Assembly: GCA_025350305.1 (NCBI GenBank)
Contig: JANXYC010000125.1
Coordinates: 1-58,713, forward strand
DNA from: Cyclobacteriaceae bacterium
Lineage (GTDB): Bacteria; Bacteroidota; Bacteroidia; Cytophagales; Cyclobacteriaceae
DNA length: 58,713 bases
Direction of reading: 5' to 3'
The position numbers and the translations under genes were made by a program. This document shows positions 33,144 to 41,178 of this stretch, in pieces. Under the pieces are notes generated by a model. The model was given only the letters and a program-made list of their open reading frames with translations. It ran no database searches and was not told the DNA's origin. Every line of letters starts with the position of its first letter. Position 1 is the first letter of the stretch.

Positions 33144-33487
33144 AGAAGAATGATTGGAAAAAACGAGCAGGAGTCGTGTATTCGACAGACGCTAACTTTT
33201 ATTTTCAGCAGGCTACATCTTCCGACGCTGACACGCTGCCTCCTTCACAACAAAACCTTCGGGTCATGCTGGATAAAAGCGGAAGAGCCGGTAAACAAAT
33301 GAGTATCGTTTCAGGATTTGTCGGTACTATCGCAGACCTTGAAGTGCTAACCAAATTGTTGAAAACAAAATGTGGCGTTGGAGGCTCTTTTAAAGATGGC
33401 GAGATATTGATCCAGGGAGACGTGCGGGATAAGCTCGTTCAAGTCCTTTCGCAAGCGGGTTATAAAGCTAAAAAATTGGGCGGCTAG
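33140..33487 (+). CDS. SUI1/eIF1-family translation factor (YciH type)
   Basis: A 115-residue homologue of eukaryotic initiation factor eIF1. The N-terminal 35 residues are a basic, disordered-looking tail. The SUI1 fold follows: LRVMLDKSGRAGKQMSIVSGFVG, then LEVLTKLLKTKCGVGGSFKDGEILIQGD. The conserved C-G-x-G-G loop and the GD near the C-terminus are present. In bacteria YciH affects start-site fidelity; its role in Bacteroidota is little known. The ATG overlaps the DnaJ gene stop by 4 bases. Confidence 0.92.
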   Translation: MKKNDWKKRAGVVYSTDANFYFQQATSSDADTLPPSQQNLRVMLDKSGRAGKQMSIVSGFVGTIADLEVLTKLLKTKCGVGGSFKDGEILIQGDVRDKLVQVLSQAGYKAKKLGG

Positions 33488-33608
33488 TCAGCGGGCTTCC
33501 CATTCTCAGATCCCATGCGAAATTTTAAGCACTGGGTTATTCAGGATTCTCCTGGTATCGACTTAGTCCAACGAAACAAATTTGAGACCAATTCCTGTTT
33601 ACGAATGC

Positions 33609-36017
33609 CTATTCATTTTTCAATGTCTCAGCAGGATTTACGCTGGCAATCTTCATGGTGAGGTAGCTTAACGTACCCCAGGCCAGCAAAAGCAATAGAC
33701 CACCGGAGGCTATAAAAATCAATGGATTAATGCCAGTTCGGAAATTAAAGTTCTCAAGCCATTGGCTCATCATCCACCAGGAAAGGGGTACAGCCAGTAT
33801 AATGGCGATCAGCACCAGGCGGGTAAAATCTTTCAGGAGCAATACCATTAAACCAATCACCGTTCCACCAAGAACTTTACGGACACAGATTTCTTTTGTT
33901 TTCTGACGGAAATTTAACGCAGCAATGCCCAGCAAGCCGAAACAAGCGATTGCTACCGCCAGGGTTGAAAACATTGCTAAAATATTTGCCATGTTTTGCT
34001 CAGAGGCATATTGCTGACTCAATTGGTCTTCCAGGAACGAAAATTCAAAGTCAAAACGGTCATCGAATTTCTTCCAGGCAGTTTCTACTGATTTTATGGT
34101 AGTGGAGAACTCAGCCGTCTTCAGTTTGACAAGTACATAATTAAAGTTGGGGGTTAGCTTGAAAATCAATGGGCGAACGGGTTGATGCAATGATTGGTAA
34201 TTAAAATCTTTAACCACACCGATTACCGTTCCTTTAAACAGGGTGCCATCGCGGTTCCAGTTGATCTCCTCGTTTGATCCATTTTCTAAACGAAGGTTTT
34301 TTTGGGCTGTTTCGTTGATAATAAAACCATCACGGTCGGCTGGATTTTCTTTGGAGAACGCCCGGCCATCAGCAAACGTAATATTGAGCACGTTGAAGAA
34401 GTCATAATCTACGTAAGCATCGGAGGCTGAAATTTCATTCTCAGGATCATTCGTTGCAAATATGGAATGTTGGTTAAAAGAACGGCCCGGAATATTGGAT
34501 GCAGCAGAAACCATCTTTATTCCCGGCACTTTCAGTAACTCGTTCCGTAATTCTTCAATTTTAGGATTGACCGCATCCCTGTTTTTCACTGGAATAATGA
34601 TTACTTCCTCCTGGTCAAAGCCCAGTGATTTATGCCGGATGAAACTAAGTTGGTTATAGATAATAACGCTGGAAGATATCAACACCATAGAGGCAATAAA
34701 CTGAAATACGGTGAATGCCTCCCGCACACCGGTGCCTTTCGGACTTTGCAAATACTTGCCTTTTAAAACCTGGCCGGGTTCAACGGCTGACAAGTACAGT
34801 GAAGGATAAATTCCGGCAAGTAGTCCCACCACAATTCCCATCACGACAAGGATCAAAAGAAAACTGGTGTAATTAATCACCACTTGACTTCCAATAAAAA
34901 AACTTAAAAGCGGCAGTGTCAATTCAATCATCAGGGAAGACACCAGCACGGCGAGGAAGGCCACCAGCACCGACTCCCCCATAAATTGGAAAGCCAATTG
35001 TTTTCGGAAGGCCCCCAGGGTTTTCCGAATTCCAATTTCTTTGGCCCTTTCGGCAGATAACGCCGTTGTCAGGTTGATAAAATTTACACAGGCGATCACC
35101 AGAATGAGAAGAGCGGCGGCGGTCATCATGTAGATGTAATCGATATTACCGTTAGCCTCAAGTTCCCATCGTAAGTTTGATCTGAGATGAATATCAGTTA
35201 TTGGCTGAAGCCTAAAACCATAATGTTTTTCAGCCAACGAACGAAAATCTTCTGGTGACCAGGCTACATATTTCTTAACCCAATCAAGAAGTTTGCTTTC
35301 CAATACCTTCACGTCGGTGCCTGGTCTCAAGCGGAGGTAATCATAGTGCCCGAAGTCTCGCCATGAAAAAAAATCACCCCAGCCAGGATCCAGTTTGATG
35401 GTAACATAGGATACCAGGAAATCAAAATGAAAGTGAGAAGTGGAAGGAACGTCCTGGAAGATGGCGGTCACTTCCACCAAACGCTTATCATCATTCACCG
35501 CTAGTTGCTTGCCGATTGGGTTTTCGTCGCCAAAATATTTTTTTGCCATCGATGCAGAGAGTAGAATACCTCCGGGTTTCCGGAGTGCCTTGTTTGCATT
35601 GCCGCTGATTAATGGAAATGTAAAGACCTCAAAAAAACTACTGTCAACCGCCAGCACATTTCGTTCATCATACCGAATATCTTTTTGCAGGTTTCTGATC
35701 GAGAAGGTCTGTTTCGTCAATCCCGGTCCCCAGATGGGAGTAAGGCTTACGGCGCTTTCAACTTCCGGAAAATCCTGGACAAGCGCCTGCGCCATGGGAT
35801 GGGGCACCCGTGTTTGCGGGTTTTCATCTTCCCAGGTAATGCGGTAAATATTTTCAGCATTCGCGTGAAAACGATCATAACTAAGCTCCTGTTTCAGGTA
35901 TTGCAGAATGAGAAATACACACGCTAGGCCCAACGCCAGGCCGAAGATGTTAATGAACGAGTACGTTTTATTTTTTAACAGATTTCGAAAGGCGATGGTA
36001 AGGTAGCTTATGAGCAT
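33609..36017 (-). CDS. FtsX/MacB-like ABC transporter permease, about 800 residues
   Basis: An 802-residue permease with two FtsX domains and two MacB periplasmic core domains, a layout abundant in Cytophagales and Sphingobacteria. The N-terminus is FRNLLKNKTYSFINIFGLALGLACVFLILQYLKQE. The first FtsX block follows at about 285-420 (ERAKEIGIRKTLGAFRKQLAFQF) and the second at about 680-795 (TKEICVRKVLGGTVIGLMVLLLKDF). No ATPase gene is adjacent, so it must borrow one encoded elsewhere. It probably exports a peptide or lipid, or responds to envelope stress. Monocistronic, with a 120-base gap to the convergent SUI1 gene. Confidence 0.9.
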   Translation of the reverse strand: MLISYLTIAFRNLLKNKTYSFINIFGLALGLACVFLILQYLKQELSYDRFHANAENIYRITWEDENPQTRVPHPMAQALVQDFPEVESAVSLTPIWGPGLTKQTFSIRNLQKDIRYDERNVLAVDSSFFEVFTFPLISGNANKALRKPGGILLSASMAKKYFGDENPIGKQLAVNDDKRLVEVTAIFQDVPSTSHFHFDFLVSYVTIKLDPGWGDFFSWRDFGHYDYLRLRPGTDVKVLESKLLDWVKKYVAWSPEDFRSLAEKHYGFRLQPITDIHLRSNLRWELEANGNIDYIYMMTAAALLILVIACVNFINLTTALSAERAKEIGIRKTLGAFRKQLAFQFMGESVLVAFLAVLVSSLMIELTLPLLSFFIGSQVVINYTSFLLILVVMGIVVGLLAGIYPSLYLSAVEPGQVLKGKYLQSPKGTGVREAFTVFQFIASMVLISSSVIIYNQLSFIRHKSLGFDQEEVIIIPVKNRDAVNPKIEELRNELLKVPGIKMVSAASNIPGRSFNQHSIFATNDPENEISASDAYVDYDFFNVLNITFADGRAFSKENPADRDGFIINETAQKNLRLENGSNEEINWNRDGTLFKGTVIGVVKDFNYQSLHQPVRPLIFKLTPNFNYVLVKLKTAEFSTTIKSVETAWKKFDDRFDFEFSFLEDQLSQQYASEQNMANILAMFSTLAVAIACFGLLGIAALNFRQKTKEICVRKVLGGTVIGLMVLLLKDFTRLVLIAIILAVPLSWWMMSQWLENFNFRTGINPLIFIASGGLLLLLAWGTLSYLTMKIASVNPAETLKNE

Positions 36018-36161
36018 GGCGTGCGTTTAGATCAATTGTTTCCAATTGACATGCCAATTTGATAATACAGATTTTTGAAATAAATAGCCCCTTTTGTGAA
36101 TATAAATTGTTCATTTCCGAACGGAATTGTTCGATTGCGGGCGGAGGTGACAATATGAGAA

Positions 36162-36191
36162 TTGAGAAGCTGAGAATTCTCAACTTCTCAA
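36162..36191. repeat. 30-bp near-perfect palindrome
   Basis: TTGAGAAGC-TGAGAATTCTCA-ACTTCTCAA is symmetric about 36176/36177 with one mismatched pair. More GAGAATT and ACTTCTC words flank it. It sits between the FtsX permease start and a DUF2911 relic, and belongs to the word-repeat class. Confidence 0.75.
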
Positions 36192-36207
36192 CTTCTCGCT
36201 CCTCAAG

Positions 36208-36478
36208 CTACTTTCCTTCTTTCAGTTTTCTCAATTCGCCTCCCAGGTTAGGGTTCATAGCGTTATCAGCCCACACCAATGCCTCTTTCAGGTTTATATA
36301 ATTCGTTTACATTGGGTATCTCAATCTTAAAAGGTATTTTTTTGTTTCCCCACTGTAAGAAAGCGATGGCCGAATTCCGCTTGCGATTATCAAAGCCATA
36401 GGTGTGGTTTTCAGTGTACTCAGCATCTTTTGGTGTGACATCTGCTCGCAAGGCATCTTCCTTCTGATCATAGATCAC
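36208..36478 (-). pseudogene. DUF2911-family remnant, internally deleted
   Basis: Minus-strand frame 36478-36266 reads YDQKEDALRADVTPKDAEYTENHTYGF, then AFLQWGNKKIPFKIEIPNVNELY, the middle of a DUF2911 protein. The family's end (INLKEALVWADNAMNPNLGG to a stop at 36208) appears in another frame from about 36302. The roughly 30 residues that normally separate these blocks are missing. The N-terminal half, including the signal peptide, has been replaced by repeat DNA at 36474-36552. It is a relic with loss at the front and in the middle. Confidence 0.7.
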
Positions 36479-36552
36479 GGATTACAAAGATTGCCCGGAT
36501 TCATCCGCTTAAGTCCATGCAATCCGCGTAATCCGTGATCCCCGTGATCCCG
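36474..36552. repeat. ATCACGGATTAC inverted word repeat
   Basis: ATCACGGATTAC (36474-36485) faces GTAATCCGTGAT (36528-36539). Near-copies GGATTCATCCG, GCAATCCGCG and CCCGTGATCCCGTGATT lie around them. It has replaced the front of the DUF2911 relic and touches the end of the lipid-kinase gene. Confidence 0.7.
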
Positions 36553-36555
36553 TGA

Positions 36556-37455
36556 TTAAGGATGTAATTTCGGATTGTCCGGCACCACCATTCTTAAGCT
36601 ACCGGGAACTAACCTCACATCAAAAGTTGCTTTTGGTTCCATAGCCTCGCCATCGATATGGTAAGGCATTGGCCGGTCGAATCCTATTTTAATGTGTTTT
36701 CCCTGAACTACTTCCACGAACCTGGAACGATTCATATGTCCGCTGAACATCTTTTGTGCAAAAGCGACGGCCTGAGCAATCGGCACTTTTTTAATGAAGC
36801 AAACATCAATAAGTTGATCGCATACAGAAGCAAACGGAGATATTTTTGCATTGTTTCCAAATTGCGACGAGTTGGCCAAAGCAAGAATGAAGGATTTGCG
36901 CTTTAATATTTTTCCATCCAATTTTATTTCGACGGGAAACTCTTTGAACCCGGGAAATTCCTTCATGACCAACTTACCATAGCTGATAAGTCCGCGCTTT
37001 CCATTTCTTCCAAATTTACCGGCCACATGTGCATCAAATCCGATGCCCGATACATTTACCGAGAGCAGATCGTTTATCCGCAAAGTGTCCATCGTTATAA
37101 TTTTATGCCGGTCCAGTAACCGTAGTGCCAGTTGTGTCTTAAGAGGTATGTGCAGGTGGCGCGCGAGTCCGTTGCCAGAGCCTGTGGGGAGAATACCCAT
37201 CGCGGCAGGCGTATTGACAAGACCTTGCGCCACTTCATTTACCGTACCGTCGCCACCCATTGCGAACACGCGTTCGAAGCCGGAGGCTACCGCCTGACGG
37301 GCGAGTTCAGTTGCGTGGCCCTTGTGTTGCGTGTATTCAATAGTGCCCTCCAGTTGCAATTGGGCACACATATCAATGATTCGACCTTCAATGGCGGATC
37401 GAAAGCCCGTACCTGAATACCTGTTGATGATGAAGAATACTTTATTTTCCGCCAT
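36556..37455 (-). CDS. Diacylglycerol/lipid kinase-like protein
   Basis: A 299-residue member of the DAGK catalytic family (YegS/DgkB-like). It phosphorylates a lipid or sphingoid hydroxyl with ATP, at the inner face of the membrane. Motifs are FFIINRYSGTG (N-terminal), FAMGGDGTVNEVAQGLV (G-G-D-G-T nucleotide site, about residues 62-78) and MGILPTGSGNGLARHL (about 85-100). VSGIGFDAHVAGKF follows, then the C-terminal beta-sandwich with DQLIDVCFIKKV and YHIDGEAME. All motifs are intact. Substrate unknown: diacylglycerol, or the sphingolipids typical of this phylum. Confidence 0.88.
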   Translation of the reverse strand: MAENKVFFIINRYSGTGFRSAIEGRIIDMCAQLQLEGTIEYTQHKGHATELARQAVASGFERVFAMGGDGTVNEVAQGLVNTPAAMGILPTGSGNGLARHLHIPLKTQLALRLLDRHKIITMDTLRINDLLSVNVSGIGFDAHVAGKFGRNGKRGLISYGKLVMKEFPGFKEFPVEIKLDGKILKRKSFILALANSSQFGNNAKISPFASVCDQLIDVCFIKKVPIAQAVAFAQKMFSGHMNRSRFVEVVQGKHIKIGFDRPMPYHIDGEAMEPKATFDVRLVPGSLRMVVPDNPKLHP

Positions 37456-37514
37456 TTGATTTCACATCAAAGATAGAATTCGCGGATATTTCTCGCAGAA
37501 GATTTTACCACTTA

Positions 37515-37883
37515 ATGACTGCCCATCCGGAATTCAAACCTAGAAAAATAAAGTTCAAGGCCTGGGATACGGAGTCGCGGTTGCTGATGCGACTCAACAG
37601 CATCGACTGCAACAAAGGAGAGCTGATCAAGAAAAACCACATTCTGCTGCAGTTTACGGGGATGGTCGACAAGAATGGTGATGAAATCTATGAGATGGAC
37701 ATACTGCTGATTTCTGATCAAAAGTTTGTTGTGGTCTGGGATGCGGAAAATAATGGCTGGTTTTACTATTCACTAAAAAGCCCCAACGACCGCCAGGTTT
37801 TTCTATCCGGACAAGCGGAAAAGATGATGCGCCTTGGAAGTTTTTTTGAGTTGGGAGAACCACCAGGATCAAGCCGCCAGTGA
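37515..37883 (+). CDS. YopX-family protein
   Basis: A 122-residue protein with the YopX signature: IKFKAWDTESRLLM, LLQFTGMVDKNGDEIYEMDILLI (the T-G-x-x-D-x-x-G-x-x-I-x-x-G/x-D core) and FVVVWDAENNGWFYY. YopX domains were first seen in the SPbeta phage but also occur as single chromosomal genes in Bacteroidota. No other phage gene is nearby. It is transcribed divergently from the lipid kinase and convergently to the acyl carrier protein gene. Function unknown. Confidence 0.85.
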   Translation: MTAHPEFKPRKIKFKAWDTESRLLMRLNSIDCNKGELIKKNHILLQFTGMVDKNGDEIYEMDILLISDQKFVVVWDAENNGWFYYSLKSPNDRQVFLSGQAEKMMRLGSFFELGEPPGSSRQ

Positions 37884-37902
37884 CCGGAATCCAATATCCA
37901 AC

Positions 37903-38142
37903 TTACGTCGCTAACTTACTCTTAATATAGCTCACTGCCTGACCAATCGTCTGCATTTTTTCTGCGTCGTCATCGGGAATCTTGATATCGAAGGTTTGTT
38001 CAAACTCCATCACCAGTTCGGCATAGTCAAGTGAGTCGATCCCCAGGTCTTTGACAAAACTGGCATCAGGGGTGATTTCAGATTCTGGTATTCCAAGCTT
38101 GTCGGTGAGAATAGAGGTAATTTTCTTTTGGATGTCTGGCAT
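37903..38142 (-). CDS. Acyl carrier protein
   Basis: A 79-residue four-helix carrier with the phosphopantetheine site in VKDLGIDSLDYAELVMEFEQ (Ser of D-S-L). The start is taken as ATG 38142 (MPDIQKKI); TTG 38151 would add three residues. It differs from the main fatty-acid ACP (which has LGADSLDTVELVM), and no fatty-acid genes are adjacent. It may serve a special acylation, such as lipid A, flexirubin-like or peptide products, encoded elsewhere. Confidence 0.9.
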   Translation of the reverse strand: MPDIQKKITSILTDKLGIPESEITPDASFVKDLGIDSLDYAELVMEFEQTFDIKIPDDDAEKMQTIGQAVSYIKSKLAT

Positions 38143-38200
38143 AACGTTCAAATGTAGAAAATCTTATAGAAACTCCGTATGAGGGGTGTATTTGAAATGG

Positions 38201-38275
38201 CCAGGCATTAGGTACTCGGCATTAGGCATTTGGCACTCGGTATTTGGGTTACAGATGAAGTGCCCAATACCCAAT
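38201..38275. repeat. GGCATTAGGCATTTGGCACTCGG word repeat
   Basis: Near-tandem GGCATTAGGTACTCGGCATTAGG, then CATTTGGCACTCGGTATTTGGG, is followed 15 bases later by the opposite-strand words GTGCCCAATACCCAATATT. A hairpin can form. The last bases reach the stop of the histidine-kinase gene. Confidence 0.75.
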
Positions 38276-38276
38276 A

Positions 38277-39620
38277 TTAAAACCTCAACAAAAACTCGGT
38301 TCCTTCATTCAATGTTGATTTTACAGTTATTCTTCCCTCGTGCACACGCATGATCTGGCGTGAAAGGCTGAGCCCGATACCCGAGCCGGTTTTCTTAGTA
38401 GAGAAGAACGGTATGAATATTTTTTCGAGCGCATCCGGGTCGATGCCGGGTCCATTGTCGAGCACACTGATGATAGGTCGGCCCTTTTCGCTGGTGTAGG
38501 CAGCCAATTCAATTTTTTTGTCCGGCTGTTCATCAAATGCCTGTATAGCATTCTTTATCAAGTTGATGAGCACCTGCTCAATCATGTTTTTGTCGGCAAG
38601 CGCGGTAAGTTGTGGTGGGTCGGTGTGGATAATGATGGCAATGCACCTGTCACTCAGTTCCTTTTTGTGGAGAACCGCCATTTCTTCCAACAGCGGCTGG
38701 ATGGCAATTTCCGTAAGTCGTGGCTGTGGTACCTGGGTGAGGTTGCGGAATTCTTTCACAAACCGTATCAATCCTGCGCTGCGCCGGCTAATGGTCTGCA
38801 AAGAAAGGTGCATGTCCTCCAGTTCTTCTTTTTTCATTTCGTAAGATGCATGCTGAAGTTGTTTCAGTAATTCTTCTTCTACCGTTCCTGCCAAAGAAGA
38901 GATCGGTGTCACTGAATTCATGATCTCGTGGGTGAGCACGCGCACCAGGTTTTGCCATGCCTCCATTTCCTTTTCTTCCAGTTCACTCTGAATGTTGCTC
39001 ATGGAGATCAGCTTGATCTCCTCACCTCGCAAGGTCAGCTCAATGGCAAAGACGGAGAGTTGCACAGTGTCGTCCCCAATTTTCAAGCGGATCAATTCAC
39101 GTCCGCCGGTTTTAAGTTTTTGGAATGCTTCTACCAACGTTGGGCTGGCATTATTCAATTCACTGATATTCTGTATTTGATTCACGCGAAGCAACCTCCG
39201 CGCAGCACTGTTGATGATCTGTACCACGCCATCTTTCCTGAAAGTCAACAGCCCGATACCCACATGTTGGACAATGTTCCTAAAGAATTGATAGTCAGAA
39301 TCGCGCTCGCGTCTCGCTTGACGTGACGCGTAAAAGGCCTCATTCATCTTGGTGCATTGTTGCTGCACGGTATCGTCGGCTGAGGTTGATTTGAATGACT
39401 GGGTTGCTTCGTCAAAATAGATTGATGTGAGATCGGGTGGAGAAAAATTTACCTCTTTGGAAATGTGAGCAAAGCGCATCAATTGAAATGCTACTGCGAT
39501 ACCCAGGAACACCAACAAAAACACAGATGAACCCTTGGCCCAGAAGTACGCAAATAGAAATAGCGTTGCTGTAAAGATCAGCAGTCGGGTCATTAAGGGG
39601 GAACGCCAGTTGAGGTCCAT
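38277..39620 (-). CDS. Sensor histidine kinase of an NtrC-type two-component system
   Basis: A 447-residue inner-membrane kinase. Two short membrane segments lie within residues 10-48. A PAS-like domain follows (about 100-215; FRNIVQHVGIGLLTFRKDGVVQIIN). The dimerisation helix has the phosphoacceptor His in LTHEIMNSVTPISSL (about 233). The ATPase domain has the N box LINLIKNAIQAF, G1 ISVLDNGPGIDP, F box FFSTKKTGSGIGLSL and G2. No large periplasmic sensor domain is present, so the signal is probably cytoplasmic or in the membrane. The likely partner is the sigma-54 response regulator at 41179-42543, two genes upstream on the same strand. Confidence 0.92.
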   Translation of the reverse strand: MDLNWRSPLMTRLLIFTATLFLFAYFWAKGSSVFLLVFLGIAVAFQLMRFAHISKEVNFSPPDLTSIYFDEATQSFKSTSADDTVQQQCTKMNEAFYASRQARRERDSDYQFFRNIVQHVGIGLLTFRKDGVVQIINSAARRLLRVNQIQNISELNNASPTLVEAFQKLKTGGRELIRLKIGDDTVQLSVFAIELTLRGEEIKLISMSNIQSELEEKEMEAWQNLVRVLTHEIMNSVTPISSLAGTVEEELLKQLQHASYEMKKEELEDMHLSLQTISRRSAGLIRFVKEFRNLTQVPQPRLTEIAIQPLLEEMAVLHKKELSDRCIAIIIHTDPPQLTALADKNMIEQVLINLIKNAIQAFDEQPDKKIELAAYTSEKGRPIISVLDNGPGIDPDALEKIFIPFFSTKKTGSGIGLSLSRQIMRVHEGRITVKSTLNEGTEFLLRF

Positions 39621-39726
39621 GTCTTGGTTTTTGTGTTTTAATTGCCCCTTGCTCCTGAATTTAACTCTTTGTGAAATTCAGGTAAGCGGTAAGCAGTAAA
39701 TTGGTGAATGGAAGAGCCTTTCTAAT

Positions 39727-40113
39727 TTAAAGATTTGAATTTTTACAGAAATTGTGTGATTTGTTAATCATTGCGTTCAGCATTCTTCCGATTGAACAAC
39801 ATTTGGTTAATAGTTCACATGCGTTTTCCCTTGATAGATACTCACAGTCTTCTGCGATCTCAATCCAATGTTGAGTTTCAAGCTGTTCTCCGACAGAATC
39901 GGTCAGTTTGCTTACGAAATGTTTCTCATACATTCTCTTCGCCCAAGCCTCCGCTAGTTGAGCTCCAATTGATCGAGAGGACCTCCTTACCTGATCTGTT
40001 AAAGAATATTTTTCTTCTTTAGGGAAGGATTTAGACATTTCGAAAAGACTTAAAGACAACTCTCTCGAAAGCTTATATACCTCCAACTCATTAAACGTCT
40101 TTGCAAATTCCAC
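39727..40113 (-). CDS. Four-helix-bundle protein (23S IVS-like)
   Basis: A 128-residue helical protein of the family first found in intervening sequences of 23S rRNA genes. It has FNELEVYKLSRELSLSLFEMSKSFPKEEKYSLTDQVRRSSRSIGAQLAEAWAKR, then ETQHWIEIAEDCEYL. Relatives form pentameric four-helix bundles; function is unknown. It is common as a lone small gene in Bacteroidota. It lies between the dioxygenase and histidine-kinase genes on the same strand. Confidence 0.85.
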   Translation of the reverse strand: MEFAKTFNELEVYKLSRELSLSLFEMSKSFPKEEKYSLTDQVRRSSRSIGAQLAEAWAKRMYEKHFVSKLTDSVGEQLETQHWIEIAEDCEYLSRENACELLTKCCSIGRMLNAMINKSHNFCKNSNL

Positions 40114-40189
40114 GTTCCATACTACGCATTTCGAAATACTATTGTATGTTTCCTATAAACAGTTTTCCTTACAAAATAAAATGACCTCA

Positions 40190-40262
40190 ATCTCCACTTA
40201 CCACTTCCCACTTACCTCTTCCCTCTTACCTCTTCCCTCTTCCCTCTTCCCCCCACCGTCAA
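40190..40262. repeat. CACTTACCACTTCCC / CCCTCTTACCTCTTCC word repeat
   Basis: About 70 bases of near-tandem CACTTACC, CACTTCCC and CTCTTCC words. It overlaps the 3' end of the PhyH gene and codes for its arginine-, glycine- and glutamate-rich tail. Confidence 0.8.
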
Positions 40263-41085
40263 TTTGATAAAGCACCGGATTCAAAGGAGTATCAATAACA
40301 CAACCCACCACTGCACCCGGGCACCAGGTCTTCCAGTCCAGAACCTGGTTTTCGTTTTCAGGTTCCTTCAGTTTCATGTCTTTGTCCATGTAAATTACGG
40401 TCATGACCTTGCGCATGTTTTTGCTTTTGTTAGCACCGGCTCGGTGATAGAGCCAGCCTGCGTGGAAACTAACTTCCCCCACTTCAAAGGGTTCGGCAAA
40501 ATTGTTGAAGCCTCCTTCGCTCAAAGCGGTGTCCAGCAAATGTTGACTCTCGTCGCTTATTTTAAGGTCACGTCCTTTCGTCAGGCGATTGCTTTTGGCG
40601 CTAAACTCCAGCGGGCCCAATTCCATCGGGGTGTTTTGTAACGGTACCCAGCTCGTAATTGTCTTCTCTGTGGCCAAGGGCCAGTAATACTGATCAGCAT
40701 GCCAGGGTGTAATGCCACCACCCGGTTCCTTGTACAAGGCCTGGTCGTGAAACATTCTTACGCCTTTCACCTCCATGAGTTCGGTGGCCAGTCGTGCAAG
40801 CCGCTTGCTGAATACAATTTCCTTGACAGATTCCGACTTTGTCCAGATGTTCATGATCTGTAGGAATGCTTTTCCATACGTGTCCCGTTCGTTCAGTGGC
40901 AGGTGTTGAGTGTTCAGCCGTTTGACTTCTTCAGTGATCGTCGTATTCATGTAGGCAACGACTTCTGGGGTCAATACATTTTTCAGTTTGACGAAACCAT
41001 TTTCACGAAAGAAAGAAATCTGTGATTTAGCCAACGAGTAGGGTTCTTCAAGCGCCTGCTGAATGGTTTGTGGACTATGATTCAT
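40198..41085 (-). CDS. Phytanoyl-CoA dioxygenase-family (PhyH) oxygenase
   Basis: A 295-residue Fe(II)/2-oxoglutarate-dependent oxygenase. Iron ligands are the H-x-D of ITPWHADQYYWPL (about residues 128-140) and the distal His in VSFHAGWLYHRAGANKS, which also supplies the 2-oxoglutarate-binding Arg. The substrate is unknown; relatives hydroxylate lipids and small metabolites. The last about 18 residues (GGGKREEGRGKREEVSGKW) are encoded by the CCCTCTTACCTCTTCCC word repeat, so the true folded domain ends earlier. It sits between the response regulator and its presumed kinase. Confidence 0.85.
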   Translation of the reverse strand: MNHSPQTIQQALEEPYSLAKSQISFFRENGFVKLKNVLTPEVVAYMNTTITEEVKRLNTQHLPLNERDTYGKAFLQIMNIWTKSESVKEIVFSKRLARLATELMEVKGVRMFHDQALYKEPGGGITPWHADQYYWPLATEKTITSWVPLQNTPMELGPLEFSAKSNRLTKGRDLKISDESQHLLDTALSEGGFNNFAEPFEVGEVSFHAGWLYHRAGANKSKNMRKVMTVIYMDKDMKLKEPENENQVLDWKTWCPGAVVGCVIDTPLNPVLYQIDGGGKREEGRGKREEVSGKW

Positions 41086-41178
41086 GTGATTTAACTAATT
41101 GCGATTTACGATTTACAAATGTTGAATTGAGATAACAACCACATTCTTAGATTCATCATTCGTAATTCGTCATTTGAT
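41086..41178. repeat. ATTTACGATTTAC / ATTCGTAATTCGTC word repeat
   Basis: The gap between the response-regulator and PhyH genes contains CGATTTACGATTTAC and TCATTCGTAATTCGTCATTTG. It is a weaker example of the same class. Confidence 0.5.
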
